Positions 21,225 through 32,440 of a DNA stretch of 64,000 bases are shown here, piece by piece (the stretch's first letter is position 1; every line of letters begins with the position of its first letter). Source of the stretch: Volutella citrinella. Taxonomy: Eukaryota > Ascomycota > Sordariomycetes > Hypocreales > Nectriaceae. Under the pieces are notes generated by a model. It saw nothing but the letters and a program-made list of their open reading frames with translations, ran no database searches and had not been told where the DNA came from. The DNA lies in NCBI GenBank assembly GCA_034401135.1, contig JAWZSP010000003.1, positions 5,332,001-5,396,000 of the forward strand, in the 5' to 3' direction. Position numbers and translations under genes: made by a program.

Positions 21225-23080
21225 CTAGAGATAGTACCTAAAGTTTTGGTTTTCCCAATCGGTTTCATCGACTTCTTCAATCTGCGCAACCTCAGTAGAG
21301 TCCTCAGTGGGTGTTTCAGTGCGGGCAGAAGGTTCAGCTTCGATAACGACGCCTTGGGCCTTGTCACGTCGTTTGTTCTCCCAGGCTAGGTATTGTCTGA
21401 ACGCAATGACCAGGCCGATTACAATGCAGTAGATGGTGAGTAGGGCGGTAAAAGCAGTCTGGAATATCAGCAATTCATCCCCGGATTAAGAGAGCGGCGA
21501 TCGTTGGCAGCATACCTGGTATGAGGGAGCCTCTGCTGCGATGAAAAACTGCGGGCCGGCAATATTGCCTGCACAGTACCCAATGAAGAAAATGGCGTTG
21601 ACTGTCGCTTTTTTTGTAAACCCCGCGACGTTGCTCGAGATGAGACTCAGCATCATAGGGAAGATGTTGGTTGATGCCACCAGGAGCATGACGCCAGCAA
21701 AACGGCCTGCTTTATGAGTCTTTGGAAGTTCGCGGATGAGGACGACACCGATCAGAGCAATTGAGAAACCACCCGCAGTGATTAGGCACCGAGACTTTCG
21801 TAGCTTACTAGCCAGTACGGTGGAGATGAGGACGGCGACGAACTGGAAGGCAGCCAACGGCATGCCGAGAAGGAGGATCTCGCGAGTGGTATAACCAAGA
21901 CCTGAAATGATGAGAGTAGTGAAATTGATCAGTCAGTTGATGGCGTGCTCTAATGATATGCGGGTAGGCTCACATTGGAAACAACCCCGTTGCTCAGTGA
22001 CGCGATGGTCATGATGGCGAATTGGAACCACGTCTTTGGGTCCTTCAAGGCTTCCATGAACTGGTAATGTGCCCATTTTGTCGTCTTGAAACTCCTCTGA
22101 GTCTTTTGAGGTCGCACAGTAGCAAATATGCGCTGCTCTCGGTTCAAGAACCACGCTGTGCTGGGTGAATCTGGCAAAAGGATGAACAGGACGATGGCCC
22201 ACACAGCCGTCACGACGCCAAGGATGACAAACAGCCACTAATGGAGAAAGCCCGTACGGATCAGTTAAATATCTCATCAAAGTGATGTATGGGCTGTGAC
22301 TTACCCTCCACGCAGCGAGCGGTCCACCGGAGATGAAGGTACAGCCAAATGCGATTAAGCTCCCGAAAAGACCGCCGAGGGAGTTCCCCAAGAACCATAT
22401 TCCGTGGCGCGCAGCATGTTCCGAGGGCTTGTACCACAGGCCTGTGAGGAGGGTGAATCCGGGGCTGATTGTACTCTCAAAGGCGCCAAGCAATACTCGA
22501 AGGACGCAGAGACTGGCAAAGGTATGGGCTGCGCCATGGCAACCCAGCACAATTGCCCAAATGGCACTGTTTTTATCCGATTAGTTAAGTTACTGAACAT
22601 GGACTCTCCATGCGGGGCCTCACATTGACACTGCCATTGTCTTTCCGAGGGGAAACTTGACGAGGAGGACGGAGACGGGGTAATTCGCAACGAGGTAGCC
22701 AAAGTAGAAGGCGCTGTTCAGCCAAGAGAATTCCTGGCCAACGAGTTTCTGCAAGCCATGTTAGTTTGTATATCTTGAATAAGGGAGGCAGCTTGAACAA
22801 CGTACGGTTTGCTGAATGACGCCGAGCACGGCGGCATTGCCTAGACTGGTCTTGTCGAGGAATTGGAGGACATAGGTAAATATCAGGAGCGGTAGCAGGC
22901 TGCAGACTGGGTGAGAAAAGGGGCTGACGAGAAGATCCTCAGGGGATGGACTTACAAGATGTCAATCCTGCGAAGAAGGGGAGCCTCTTCAACTTGAAGC
23001 ACAGCGACGTTCCCATTGTTGACAGTGCTGGCGGACGGCATCTTCTCCAAGTCTCCCTGCTTGTCCTTTTCCGGCTCCAT
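21225..23080 (-). CDS. MFS permease of the anion:cation symporter (Dal5-like) family
   Basis: Seven exons read downward from 23080: 23080-22956, 22899-22806, 22748-22624, 22566-22305, 22237-21974, 21923-21516, 21458-21225; total 1512 bases, 503 residues. Landmarks: LLPLLIFTYVLQFLDKTSLGNAA in TM1, GYLVANYPVSVLLVKFPLGK, RVLLGAFESTISPGF in TM4, and LPDSPSTAWFLNREQR before the central loop. The family imports allantoate, vitamins, nicotinate or small peptides at the plasma membrane. The fifth intron is odd: the frame needs exon 6 to begin at FTTLII (21923), but the preceding bases are AAT, not AG, while the only nearby AG at 21902 breaks frame. The acceptor may be mutated, which would impair the gene. 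Divergent from a Zn2Cys6 regulator that probably controls it. Confidence 0.75.
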
Positions 23081-23236
23081 GTTGAGTTCTTGGAAGAGTC
23101 AATATGTGTTGGCGCAATAATAAAACGAGAGTTCGTTGGTGGATATCATCTTCAAGCAGCATCAAGGCTTTCTTTTTATTCCGACTTGGCCGATCTCAAA
23201 AAGCGGGGGCAGTCCGGGGAGCAGAGCGGGTCCCGT

Positions 23237-23414
23237 CGTCAATGCTATCTTGGGGTTCAATCTTATCGTCAATGACTCGTGCGGTTATTGGTCTAAATTG
23301 ACGAGCCAAATTGACGAGCGTGCCGATGCCGGTAAGCGAGCCGGGTGACGAGGGCGCACCGCGGGAGGAGGAGGAGAACCGGCCGGCGCTGCGGCTGGAC
23401 CATCTCGTCGTCAA
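23237..23414. promoter_or_regulatory. cluster of five CGTCAA/TTGACG motifs in a divergent promoter
   Basis: CGTCAA occurs at 23237, 23267 and 23409 and its complement TTGACG at 23298 and 23311, all within the 406 bases between the ACS permease and the Zn2Cys6 regulator. By chance about 0.1-0.2 would be expected. The same hexamer recurs in the M20 promoter at 27076-27123, which suggests a shared regulator. Confidence 0.55.
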
Positions 23415-23486
23415 CCAACCAACCACCCGCTTCTCCGTCGTCTCTGGGCATCTTCCCACCCCAATTCCAGTCCTTGATTGACCAAC

Positions 23487-25374
23487 ATGACCGAGAGGAG
23501 TGGCAGTGAAGGGTTGCGAGAGACTAGGCGCAAGAAAAGGAACAATCCGGGGCGGTCTAAACTCGGTAAGCAGCGACTCCATGGATTGCCCACATTTATT
23601 ATTACGCACCTAACATTGGACCCTCAGGGTGTCTCACATGCAGGGCCAAACACGTCAAATGTGACGAGCGATTGCCGACCTGTCACAGATGCGACAGGCT
23701 GGGATTGTCCTGTCGTCCGTATTGGGCCAAGGAGAGGCCCACCCAACAGCACACGTCGTCGGCAACGCGGCCTTTGAGACCTAGGCATGAGACGAACACC
23801 CTTCTCGACGATGGTGGTGCCGTAGCTGAGTTGTCGCGCCTCGCCAGACCACCTTCACAAGAAGCTGGGACCGAGGCCGAGACTGAGACCTCGCTTGCAG
23901 TGTCGCCAGCCATCTTGATGAATGGCCTGGACTTTTGGTTCAGTTCCGACATTGGCTCAGACGAGAGCTCAAGACCTCTAGAATCCCATGACCCATTTCC
24001 CGACGTAGTCTTACCGATCGAGTACCCCCTAACAACATATCACATCGCCCTCCCAAACTCGCTGGTCCTGGGAAAGGATGAGCATCTCGCACTGCGGCAC
24101 TACGAGACCTCCTTCGCCCTCACTCAGACGGCCAAGGATCCGCTGTGGTCGTTTCCAAGACTGCTCCTGCGGAAAGCGTCGTACAGCGCCATGACGATGC
24201 ATTTCGCATTGGCAATTTCTCTCCGTCACCTCGACGCACGGAGCCAGGTGGACGAAAATGAACAGACCAGCAATCGCCTTCTGGCTTCTCGTCACTTCAA
24301 CTGCGGGGCTTCCAGTTTCAAGGGCGCAATGTCATATCATCACACCGTCGATCACTTGGAGACACTGTCTTGTTTCTACTACATGCTGGTCTTTTTATCT
24401 CAGCAGCAGACCATGGACAAGCCCAAAATCAACAGGTTGAGCCAAAGGGCCATGGAGTATATCGAGGCCTTCTCACTGGACTCGTCTCTTGCGCCGCTTC
24501 CACACAACGTCACATCAGGTGCAACAAGCTCCGCCCTCCATAGCTTGCTATGCCGGTTACTATTTTGGGTTTACAAGCAAGATGTCCAATGCGCTTTTCA
24601 CAACTGCGCGGGATCAGTGGCCAGATACTTCAGGGCAAGACCAAAGGCCCTGAAGGATGTCTGGGAGTTGGCGCGGCCGGCACTGATCCTGAACTGGGGA
24701 CCAGAGTACCCCGATCAGCAGGCCATTGCTGATATCACCACTGCGCACGCTGTTGACATGATGGTCGAGTTACTGCCTTTGAGCTTTGATGTGGCTGAGC
24801 TGGGCCAGTCACAGATGGTGCCAGCAGCGACATCACCAGCCATCGAGGCGGCCTTCTCGTTCATGGAACTGGTGAGTAGCTCGCGCTCTTTCCCGACAAT
24901 TTTTGAGACGAGCGGTACTAACCTGCAATGAAGAAGTATGCTACCGTCTTTCATGTTGCGCCCCTCTCCGCATCATCGAACGTAGAGCTCATCGCTGTCT
25001 CGGCCGCCGCCGCAGCAATCTATTACGCTCTAAAGATCTACTACTACAGGCTTACAGAAACCGGTGGCGCAGATATCGATTCTCTCCTGACATTTTTTCT
25101 CAAGATGGCGCAGCGAGCGACTTCGTTAGCAGAGAAGATGACCGTGTTCGATTTGTTCCAGTGGGCACTCCTGGTCGCGGCCATCGAAACGAAAGATCCG
25201 ATCCATCGGGAGTGGATCATGGGGAAACTCACTTTGCGGCGCTACAGGTCGGCTTTCGCTAGTATAGTCGAGGCAGAGTCTCTCTCTGGTCACTCTCTTG
25301 GCGTTCGATCTCTGGGTGATGTATTGTCTCAGGGAGTTTGCACGGTGCAATCTTTGGATCCTTCGCTTCTTTAA
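23487..25374 (+). CDS. Zn2Cys6 transcription factor with fungal_trans_2-like domain
   Basis: Three exons: 23487-23582 (approximately), from the CAG ending near 23627 to about 24869, and from about 24934 to 25374. The first join builds the zinc cluster CLTCRAKHVKC, then CHRC and C (C-X2-C-X6-C-X6-C-X2-C-X6-C), preceded by a basic RRKKR stretch. The middle and end resemble the fungal-specific domain type found in Pro1/Arg81-like regulators, including the C-terminal TKDPIHREWIM motif that typifies it. The last intron has a perfect TACTAAC branch site. It is probably nuclear. The gene is divergent from the ACS permease and shares CGTCAA motifs with the M20 gene downstream, so these three may form one regulon. 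Two adjacent AAG acceptors at the last join differ by one Lys. Confidence 0.8.
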
Positions 25375-25534
25375 TTGGTGGACTGCGGGAGTTATAGTCA
25401 CAGCGAATACCTATTCATTTTATCCTAATCAACTTCTGTACAAATTTGGGACCTTGGAGTGATCCGTCGGGTCTCCCCATCTATACTACTTTCTACGACG
25501 GAGAGGTTTTGCAGAATTGACATTGTGAATAGCC

Positions 25535-26915
25535 CTAGCGCCTCAGCTTGTCAGCTTCAAAGTCCTCCCGGACCTGCTTTGCAAAGCCATCATCCGACAA
25601 CACATTCCATGCTGTCATTGCCATCCCCTTTGATGCCTGTAGTGTGATTTCGTGGGCCTCCAGAGTACTGGCTGCTCGGACAAAGCCTGGCCCATGAATG
25701 GTCTCCCCAGGGAGGACTGGTATAACAAAGTTGCCGTGAAATGACGGACACTCGTAGCTGACATTTCCCATATCTGTACCGTACCCTCCTACGTCCTTGT
25801 CTCTTAGGTCACAATAGAAGTCGCGCTCAAAGGCCGTTTTCATTGTTTGGGCAAATTTGGTGCAGAGCGCTTCGTTTGGCCTGAGGTCGGCATATGTTTC
25901 CATTCTGTCGAAGTTCACATCAGCAAAACATCTGACCCGGTGCCGAATAGCCAATGTCGATAACCTACTCTGTTGTAATTTCGTACTTGCACCCAGTAGC
26001 GATAGCGGCACCCTCAAAGCACCGATAGACGCGCTCTGTCAAGGCCTTGACCTGTGTCAACGTGGCCGACCTTGTACACGCGCTGATGGTGGCCTCATCT
26101 GTAATGATGTTGCTACTAGAACCGCCCTCCTTTATGATGATGTTGATACGATCAGTCGGCGAGGCTTGCTGCCTGAGCATACTGACGGCGTTATACGCCA
26201 ACGCAGCCGCATCCAAGGCATTGATCCCTAGCCAGGGCATCGCCCCGGCATGTGCCGCTTTGCCAGTAAATTTCACTGTGAAACGGGATCCTGCTAGACA
26301 TGTTCCATATGAAATGCCAGCCAAGGATGGGCGGTCAAGGATAGGAGGGGTTGGGTGAAGCATCAGTGCAGCATCAACATCCACGAATGCACCAGCACTA
26401 ATCAGCTTGATTTTCCCCCCTCCGCCTTCCTCTGCTGGGCAGCCTAAGAGGCGGACGCGCCCTGGCTTTTGAGATGATTTGAGTAAGGCAACAAGACCAA
26501 GATACGCAGAGACCGCAGCTGTGGCGATCAAGTTGTGGCCGCAGCCATGTCCGAGGCCTTCGAGGGCGTCATACTCAGCGCAAATCGCCACAAGCCGTCC
26601 ACCCTCGCCGTATTGGGCCACGAAAGCTGTCTCTAGGCCATAGGCATGAGGTTCGACGTCTAATCCTGCCTGTCTCAACAATGAGGTGATGGCATCGTGG
26701 GCTTTGAACTCTTGGTAGCATAGCTCGGGGTTGTCGTGGATCTGGAAGAGGTTGATTGTCAGTCTAATTGGGAGGCACTTGGGGCGGAGGCCGAGTCACA
26801 CCTCGATATTGAGAGCTCGAAGGGCTTTATTGGCATCTTCGATTGCTATAAAAACAACTTCACACTCCAGGTTTGGTTCTGGCGTCTTCACGCTTTGTAG
26901 CACAGTGAATGTCAT
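25535..26915 (-). CDS. M20D family amidohydrolase
   Basis: Three exons (26915-26802, 26741-25969, 25904-25535) give 418 residues, the usual size for M20D amidohydrolases (aminoacylase/AbgB-like). Landmarks: IHDNPELCYQEFKAH, AEYDALEGLGHGCGHNL with metal ligands, PAEEGGGGK, MLHPTP, the dimerisation-domain motif FTGKAAHAGAMPW, and GGYGTDMGNVSYECPS near the C-terminus. All catalytic and metal-binding positions I can recognise are present. It should hydrolyse an amide bond of an N-acyl amino acid or small conjugate in the cytosol. Its promoter and first 13 or so codons have a duplicate at 60.3 kb. It lies tail to tail with the Zn2Cys6 regulator and shares its CGTCAA motifs. Confidence 0.85.
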
Positions 26916-27165
26916 GATTGCAGACTCTTCTAGGGTAAAATAACGTATAGGCAAGATAGAAAAGAAATCGCGGACGACATATTCCGCCTTTCCGAATCTA
27001 TAGGTATTTATCACGGAACTAGAGGTGGATCTATGACTTTGATAGGCGGAAATTTTAGCCCGATCGTTAAGCCGTCGTCAAGCCGTCGTCAAGCGGTTAT
27101 AGCGGTCGTCAAGTGGCCGTCAACTTTCAGCTCGTCGTCAGTCTTGCGCACCATCTCAATCCACC
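26878..27165. repeat. dispersed repeat copy A, containing the M20 promoter and start codon
   Basis: This block aligns in the same orientation with 60296-60544. Long shared runs include AAATCGCGGAC, TTCCGCCTTTCCGA, GGAACTAGAGGTGGATCT and GCGCACCATCTCAATC. Copy A has about 30 extra bases of a CGTCAAG-containing tandem unit. Where the two differ by transitions, copy A nearly always has the A:T state, often at CpA (TACAGG to TATAGG, GACAG to GATAG, ACACATT to ACATATT), as RIP would leave. Its right end coincides with the point where the IlvD-like gene loses homology. Confidence 0.8.
27076..27123. promoter_or_regulatory. four CGTCAA motifs in the M20 amidohydrolase promoter
   Basis: CGTCAA lies at 27076, 27087, 27107 and 27118, partly as a tandem GCCGTCGTCAA unit, about 160-210 bases upstream of the M20 start at 26915. 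The same hexamer is clustered in the divergent promoter at 23.2-23.4 kb and three times in the 60.5-kb duplicate. Confidence 0.55.
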
Positions 27166-28656
27166 GTATCATCCGACCCCGCAAACACACAAGCTGGACC
27201 TCGATGGGATAGCAGGTTCCTCCACTTTGAGGCACTGACCCTCATGACGGCGCCGCCGTGCGCTAGGTTGCCACGCAACACGATTAGTGACGACGCCGGA
27301 TACAACGGACTGTCGTACGCATGAACAACGCTGAGTGATCTGGGGATGTCCATTGGTCTCTGCCTGTAAAGCTCCTCGCCAAGTGTTCGGCCAGTGGTGG
27401 TCATGGCATTCAAGTGGAGGATCGGGCGGAGCTCCTCCATCAGGGACCGCATGCCACCTGAGTTGTGGAAGTCGGTCATGTAGTTGTTGCCGCTGGGCTT
27501 GAGAACTACAAGCAATGGTGTGCGACGGCCGATCTCGTCGAACTTGTCGAGGGTGATATTGCGGACAAGATCAGTGTTCCAATGACGACCGATGATGGCC
27601 ATCAGGTGTACCACGGCGTTGGTCGAACCTCCAATGGCCTGGAGCACGGTAATGGCGTTGATGAAGGATTCCTCTGACAGGAGCTCTTGTGGACGGAGAT
27701 TGTTCTTGAATGCGGCGACGGCATTCGCGCCCGTGGCCTCGGCGATGCGCAGTCTGGCTGACGAGACGGCTGGAGCCGCAGCTCCGTCAAGGGCATCAGA
27801 CCCAACCCGACGAGAATGCAAGCCATGGTACTAGCAGTACCCATGACACCACAGGTGCCGCCCTGTAATACGATGTGAGCTCCTCCGTCCAGAACGCACC
27901 AGGGCAGAAAGAGTTCGAACTTACGGTAGGGGCCAATTCGGCATTGATAGTCGCAATGTCCTCGATGTCCATGGTGCCGGCACGATAGCTAGCCCAATTG
28001 TTGCGGCAGTCTGTGCAGGCTCCTATCCTCACGCCCTTGTGACTGCCGGGCATCATGGGGCCCGTGACGAGATGGAGAATGGGCTTGTTGGCAGAGAGAC
28101 CACCCATTAGCTGAGCCGGTGTTGTTTTGTCGCAGCCTGAAGATCGAAGACGCTAGTCAGTCTCTGCACCAATAACAAATAATTCCGGGGGCGAGCATCG
28201 GGCGTGTATCTCACCTCCGATGAGGACCACGGCATCACATGGTTGGGCTTTGATCATTTCCTCGGTATCCATGCTCATGAGATTCCTCAAGTACATGCCG
28301 GTAGGCGAAGAGAAGCATTCATGGATACTGATGGTGGGGAAATCGATGGCAAGACCGCCATTGAGCTGGATGCCTCTCTTGACGGCCTCGATCAGCTGGG
28401 GAACATTGGCGTGGCAAGGGTTGAAGCTCGAATAGGTGTTGACGATGCCAATGATTGGACAGGACAAGGCGGCATCGCTATTGCCCAGAGCCTTGATGAA
28501 GACCTTACGGAGGAACAGCGAGAAGTGTGCGTCTCCGTAAGAGGTAAGGCCTTGCCTTAGCCCGTGGGCATCCAATGGAATGGGAGTCGACAGATCATAG
28601 TCCTTGGACAGCGACGCAGCCTGGCTGGTGTCTGCATCTTGATGGTTACCCGTCAT
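27156..28656 (-). pseudogene. IlvD/EDD-family dehydratase, frameshifted and 3'-truncated
   Basis: The family dehydrates sugar acids or dihydroxy acids using an Fe-S cluster. Exons 28656-28215, 28136-27925 and 27862-27156. Landmarks in order: NPCHANVPQLIEAVKRG (first cluster Cys), IGGCDKTTPAQLMG (second), GSHKG with the conserved Lys, GGTCGVMGTASTMAC (third), then AVSSARLRIAEATG, AIGGSTNAVVHL and SGNNYMTDFHNSGGMRSL. Two defects are visible. Around 27791-27805 the frame shifts by one base between GLGLMPL and DGAAAPAV. The protein also stops just after FAGSDDTVD, losing roughly the last 150 or more residues that the 570-600-residue family has. The truncation point coincides with the edge of the repeat at 27165. 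It belongs to a row of broken catabolic genes. Confidence 0.8.
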
Positions 28657-29556
28657 CTTGAGACAGTCCGTGAGCGCCTTGAATGTGCCAACGCAATGAA
28701 TAGTCCCCCTACCTCGGAGGATGTCGTTTTGGCTACGGTGCAGGAATGGATTTAGGCAAGATACCGCCCGTACCAGATACTATTGAAGGAGCAGGATCGT
28801 CAAACTGCTCCTTTTATTCCCACGGCAATTCCTCCCAAACACCGAGTAACACCTTACATGGGTGCAACGGTAGGCTAGGCGTAGGGCGTCCCCATATCGC
28901 GTTAGGCGATAATCATCTCCGTGCCCCAGTCCGAGCCAATAGCAGAATTGGCGTATCAAAGCTGACCGGGAAGGGCCTCCGAAACGTGACTGTCTGATGA
29001 CAGGAGGTGCAACAGCAGGTTGTAAGTGAGGCGTCTCCATATCTGGGCTGGTCGTGACGTCGTCTAATCCAATAGCAGAATTTCTAAATGCCACCAGTAC
29101 TCCGTCCGGAGAACGGAAAAGATTTGGAACGGAGAGGGGTCGGTGTCTGATGTAGTTGGAGTATCTCGGTTCCTCATTCGCCACCTTTGGCCCACCCTGT
29201 TCCCTCCGAGTCTGGCGCGCGGAGAAGATCCCTCGTGGGACTTCATGGGACCCATGGATCATCACACGGTTCAGTGATCATGCAAGAAGTGCGGCAATAT
29301 CTGGGATCCCCAGATTTGGAGCCACGGGTTTTGGGACCCGGATTTCTTGGCACTCCTTCCGAACCCCAGCCTTCCCGGGAACTGAGGCCGGGCGAGATGA
29401 TCACAATGTTTCCCTGGTCATGACCTGCAAGCTTCCTTCCTGTTGGCCGACTTAAATAGGAGGTGTTTCACCGCATGCACCTGACAAGAGGTCCTGTCAA
29501 GATTGAGAGAGCCAAGACCAGCCAAGCCAACCGTTCACCCACTCTCTACGCTCGTC
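28657..29556. other. intergenic region between two broken catabolic genes
   Basis: Divergent spacer between the IlvD-like and amidohydrolase-like genes. It contains the tandem duplication at 28861-29130. Apart from that, no gene or clear core promoter was recognised. Confidence 0.5.
28861..29130. repeat. diverged direct tandem duplication with CCAAT-containing core
   Basis: Two direct copies of about 125-140 bases start at 28861 and 29006. Shared blocks in order are GGTGCAAC, GGCGT followed by CCATATC, and the exact 14-mer CCAATAGCAGAATT (28936-28949 and 29069-29082). The exact core includes a CCAAT box, so the copies may be promoter elements of the divergent genes on either side. Confidence 0.55.
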
Positions 29557-30477
29557 ATGGCGGTTTCAAACTTAACTCGCATTCCTCTCGGGGCTTGGGA
29601 CTCCCATGTCCACATCCTCGACCCGATACGCTACCCGCTTGATGTCAACGCCAGCTACACCACTGGCGTGTACACAGCCTGGGACAATGTGCTGTTCGAA
29701 GACTCCATCCGGGCCTCGCATAACACCATCATCCAGCCATCCATCGACGGTTATGACAACACCGCCGTGCTTGAGACTCTTCGGGCATTTGGCCCGGAGC
29801 GCTCCACAGCGTTTGTCATGTTCGACCCCACTGGACCTGCTGCCAGAGCTGCCGCGCTTCAGGAATGGCACAATATTGGCGTCCGCGGCGTGAGGTACAA
29901 CCTCGGCTTCGTCGACCAACCCTCTTTGACCGATATCCAAGCTGCACTCACGCGGTAGGCGGATAAGATCCGTCAACTTGGTTGGGCTATTCAAATGTAC
30001 ATACCCATGGCCCTGCTTGCGGGCCTGGAGAACTTCTTGCTCGGTCTCGACGTGCCCCTCATCTTCGACCACTACGGTCACCCTGGAATGCCCAATGTCA
30101 CCAACTGGACTGATACAGCTTCACTTGATCCCTACAGCCTCGAGGGATACAACTCACTGATAAAACTACTCAAAGCTGGGAACACCTGGGTCAAGATATC
30201 CTGTCCGTATGGTGTGTCCAAGGCCCCGGCTCCATTGTGGGCAGACCTGGAGCCCCTCTTCAAAGAGTTCCGCTCGACGGCACCGGACCGACTTCTCTTC
30301 GCCTCGGACTGGCCTCACGCTCGGTATGAGGGAACGGATGTTACGCCATGGCTGGACCGTCTGCTGGATTTGGTTGAGGACGATGAATCGTTTAAGAACA
30401 AGCTGTTCAGGGACAATGCAATCGCTCTCGAAGCACGACTCAAGAAGCAAGCTGGGAAGAATCCGGACAAGGTGTAG
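29557..30477 (+). pseudogene. amidohydrolase_2 lactonase-like gene with an in-frame TAG
   Basis: TIM-barrel hydrolase of the family that includes L-fuconolactonase and 2-pyrone-4,6-dicarboxylate lactonase. A single frame of about 306 codons is interrupted only by TAG at 29956-29958. Visible metal/active-site elements: DSHVHILD at the start, DHYGHPGM in the middle, and LFASDWPHARYEG near the end. Both halves keep perfect frame on either side of the stop, in a helix ahead of LGWAIQMYIP. The stop therefore looks like one nonsense change (from CAG, AAG or TGG), not a splice site: no intron of usable size removes it. The gene could be newly dead, a sequencing error, or expressed as a truncated protein. 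Family size about 280-310 residues matches the full frame. Confidence 0.75.
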
Positions 30478-31619
30478 ATGGCGAGGCATAAGGTTGAGTC
30501 GCATCGAGATTCAAGAACTTGCACCGCCATGTAGATGGATCAGTGGCTTGAAACCCCATCATCTAACAGCCACCCGCCACACAAAGCGAGAATTGACAGT
30601 CTTCACTTCTGCTACGAGACCATGGCCACCTAGTCTTCAAGTAGGATCAATGCAGAGTGTGTTGGGTTGTTGTTTCCACAAAGCTTGCACGATCTTTAGC
30701 CAAGAGCACCTGCTAGCGGAGGGCTCGACAGTGCTAGCAGTGACACGTACGTTCGTTGTTCTTGAATATACCACCAGTGCTCAATATTTGACTGTACGTT
30801 AGTGTGGAAATTCTGACGTCTCAAACAGTAATATGATACATTATCTTCCAAGTCGGCCATGGGGCTACCGATGCAAGGTGCAAACGATCCACCGAGTATG
30901 AGGTGAAGGGGTTGCAACGATCGTCATGATGATTTGGTATTCACTGTTCTCCGTTGCGATCTGACGCCTATGGCCCTATCTATAGCACCATGTCATACAC
31001 CAGAGTATCAGAGCAAATCTCCAGGCGATTTCCGTGTAGTACCAAGTGTGCAGGGTGAGTCGCGTACCCGAGTACGGACTGCTCATCGTCCATCACAGTC
31101 ATCAGGCTCATGTCAAATCCTTGAGCACGGTGAGCCATGCTGGGCAGCACGGGAAGTGGGCTTGCCTCGTCACTTTTGTCTCCCCACTGTAGGTGGTGTG
31201 GGTACCCTAGACTTCGGGCGCCATGTCTGTCGCGTTTCTCTTGGGGGCTGTTCGCCGATAAACGGAGCGGCAGAAAATGGGAAAGTGCCGAGAGTGATGG
31301 GTTATGCTTATCGGATGGCCATTGGGTTGGCTATCATGCGATCAGAAGCTGTGTGGTTGGCAAAGCGTATCATGCCTCCATCATCTATTAAGTCGCCCTC
31401 ACAATCACATCTCCGGCTTCAATTTAGGTCAAGGTCAAACCGCAGACGCCAGTGAAGTGGTCAAAGTGCATTTGTTCAGCAAGTAATCTGTATTGTGGGC
31501 TATGGTAGTTTGTATGGACTATGTCCCATGCTGGATCACACTCTTCCGATGGTAGTCCGCCCTATCGTACCAACCCATCACAAGCTACTACCTTCTGTCA
31601 ACTCTGCAAATATCCTAGC
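30478..31619. other. intergenic region, nothing recognised
   Basis: About 1.1 kb with short frames on both strands but no conserved motif, repeat or clear promoter element that I could identify. Confidence 0.5.
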
Positions 31620-32440
31620 TTACGTTGACTTCCTGTGCATGACTGTAGCGCTTCCCTGATGCTGGGGCAAGATGAGGGTATCGGCGACGACGACATTCTC
31701 CCTTCGGCTCGTAACAAACACGATGACTTCGGCGATGCCTTCGGGGGTCAGGGGCTCGCAGCCGCTGCATCATCGAGTGAGTCAGAAAGTCCAAGTTGTT
31801 TGGGCGCATCAGATAAACTTACGCATAAACGGCATCAGCCTTGCTCTTGTCACCGTAGAATCGGACGACGGAGAACTCCTGCACAAGGCGTGGTTAGCAT
31901 ACTCGAAGCTTCCACGAGTCATCTCAAATCTCGATGCAGCAGGGTAGCATCTTACAGTCTCAACCTAGCCAGGGTCAACCTCCATCACTCGGATCCGCGT
32001 GTGCACGAGCTCCTTGCGCAGCGACTCGTTGAAGCTGCGGACGGCAGCCTTGGTGGCGCAGTAAATGCTGCCTCCCACGTATGGTTCTCGGCCGGCGATG
32101 GATCCCAGGTTGATGATGTCGCCAGAGCCGCCGTTGGGCCTCTGGAGGAAGATGGGCAGGACAGCCTGGGTCATGTTGATGAGGCCTGTGACGTTGGTCG
32201 CCATCATGACGTCGACATCCTCCTCGGCGATCTCGGGGGCCTTGGCGACGCCGCGGACGAGGCCACTGCTCCATGTCAGCACGGAGGAGAGGGGATGGAC
32301 GGAGACAGACGCGTGCGAGGTTCATGTGGAGGACGACTTATCAACGACCCGCTGCAAGCAAGTTGCTTTTGGCCATGACGAAGCTTCCATCGTGTCGCTC
32401 CGTTACCCCTCCGGATGAAGCCCGCTCACTCGTCGTGGTC
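31620..32440 (-). pseudogene. SDR of the YMR226C/YdfG 3-hydroxy-acid dehydrogenase type, broken
   Basis: The C-terminal two thirds are clear: exons about 32282-31956, 31878-31823 and 31764-31620. Landmarks: DVMMATNVTGLINMTQAVLP, IINLGSIAGREPY, catalytic Y and K in IYCATKAAV, RIRVMEVDPG, EFSVVRFYGDKSKADAVYAG and ADTLILP. Directly after DPG the frame meets TAG at 31965-31967, where relatives have Gln or Leu before VETEFS, and the following intron and exons remain spliceable in frame. Upstream, the nucleotide-binding half is degraded: only a blurred trace resembling ASSG and an AKSNLLAAGR-like strand remains, with stops. Related enzymes oxidise 3-hydroxy acids such as serine with NADP+. It is dead as it stands. 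Confidence 0.75.

Noticed and set aside
29956..31967. TAG read as a sense codon (stop-codon recoding)
   Set aside because: Several intact genes in the window end in TAG, for example the epimerase at 3059, and the broken genes sit among others with frameshifts. Mutation explains the stops better than recoding.
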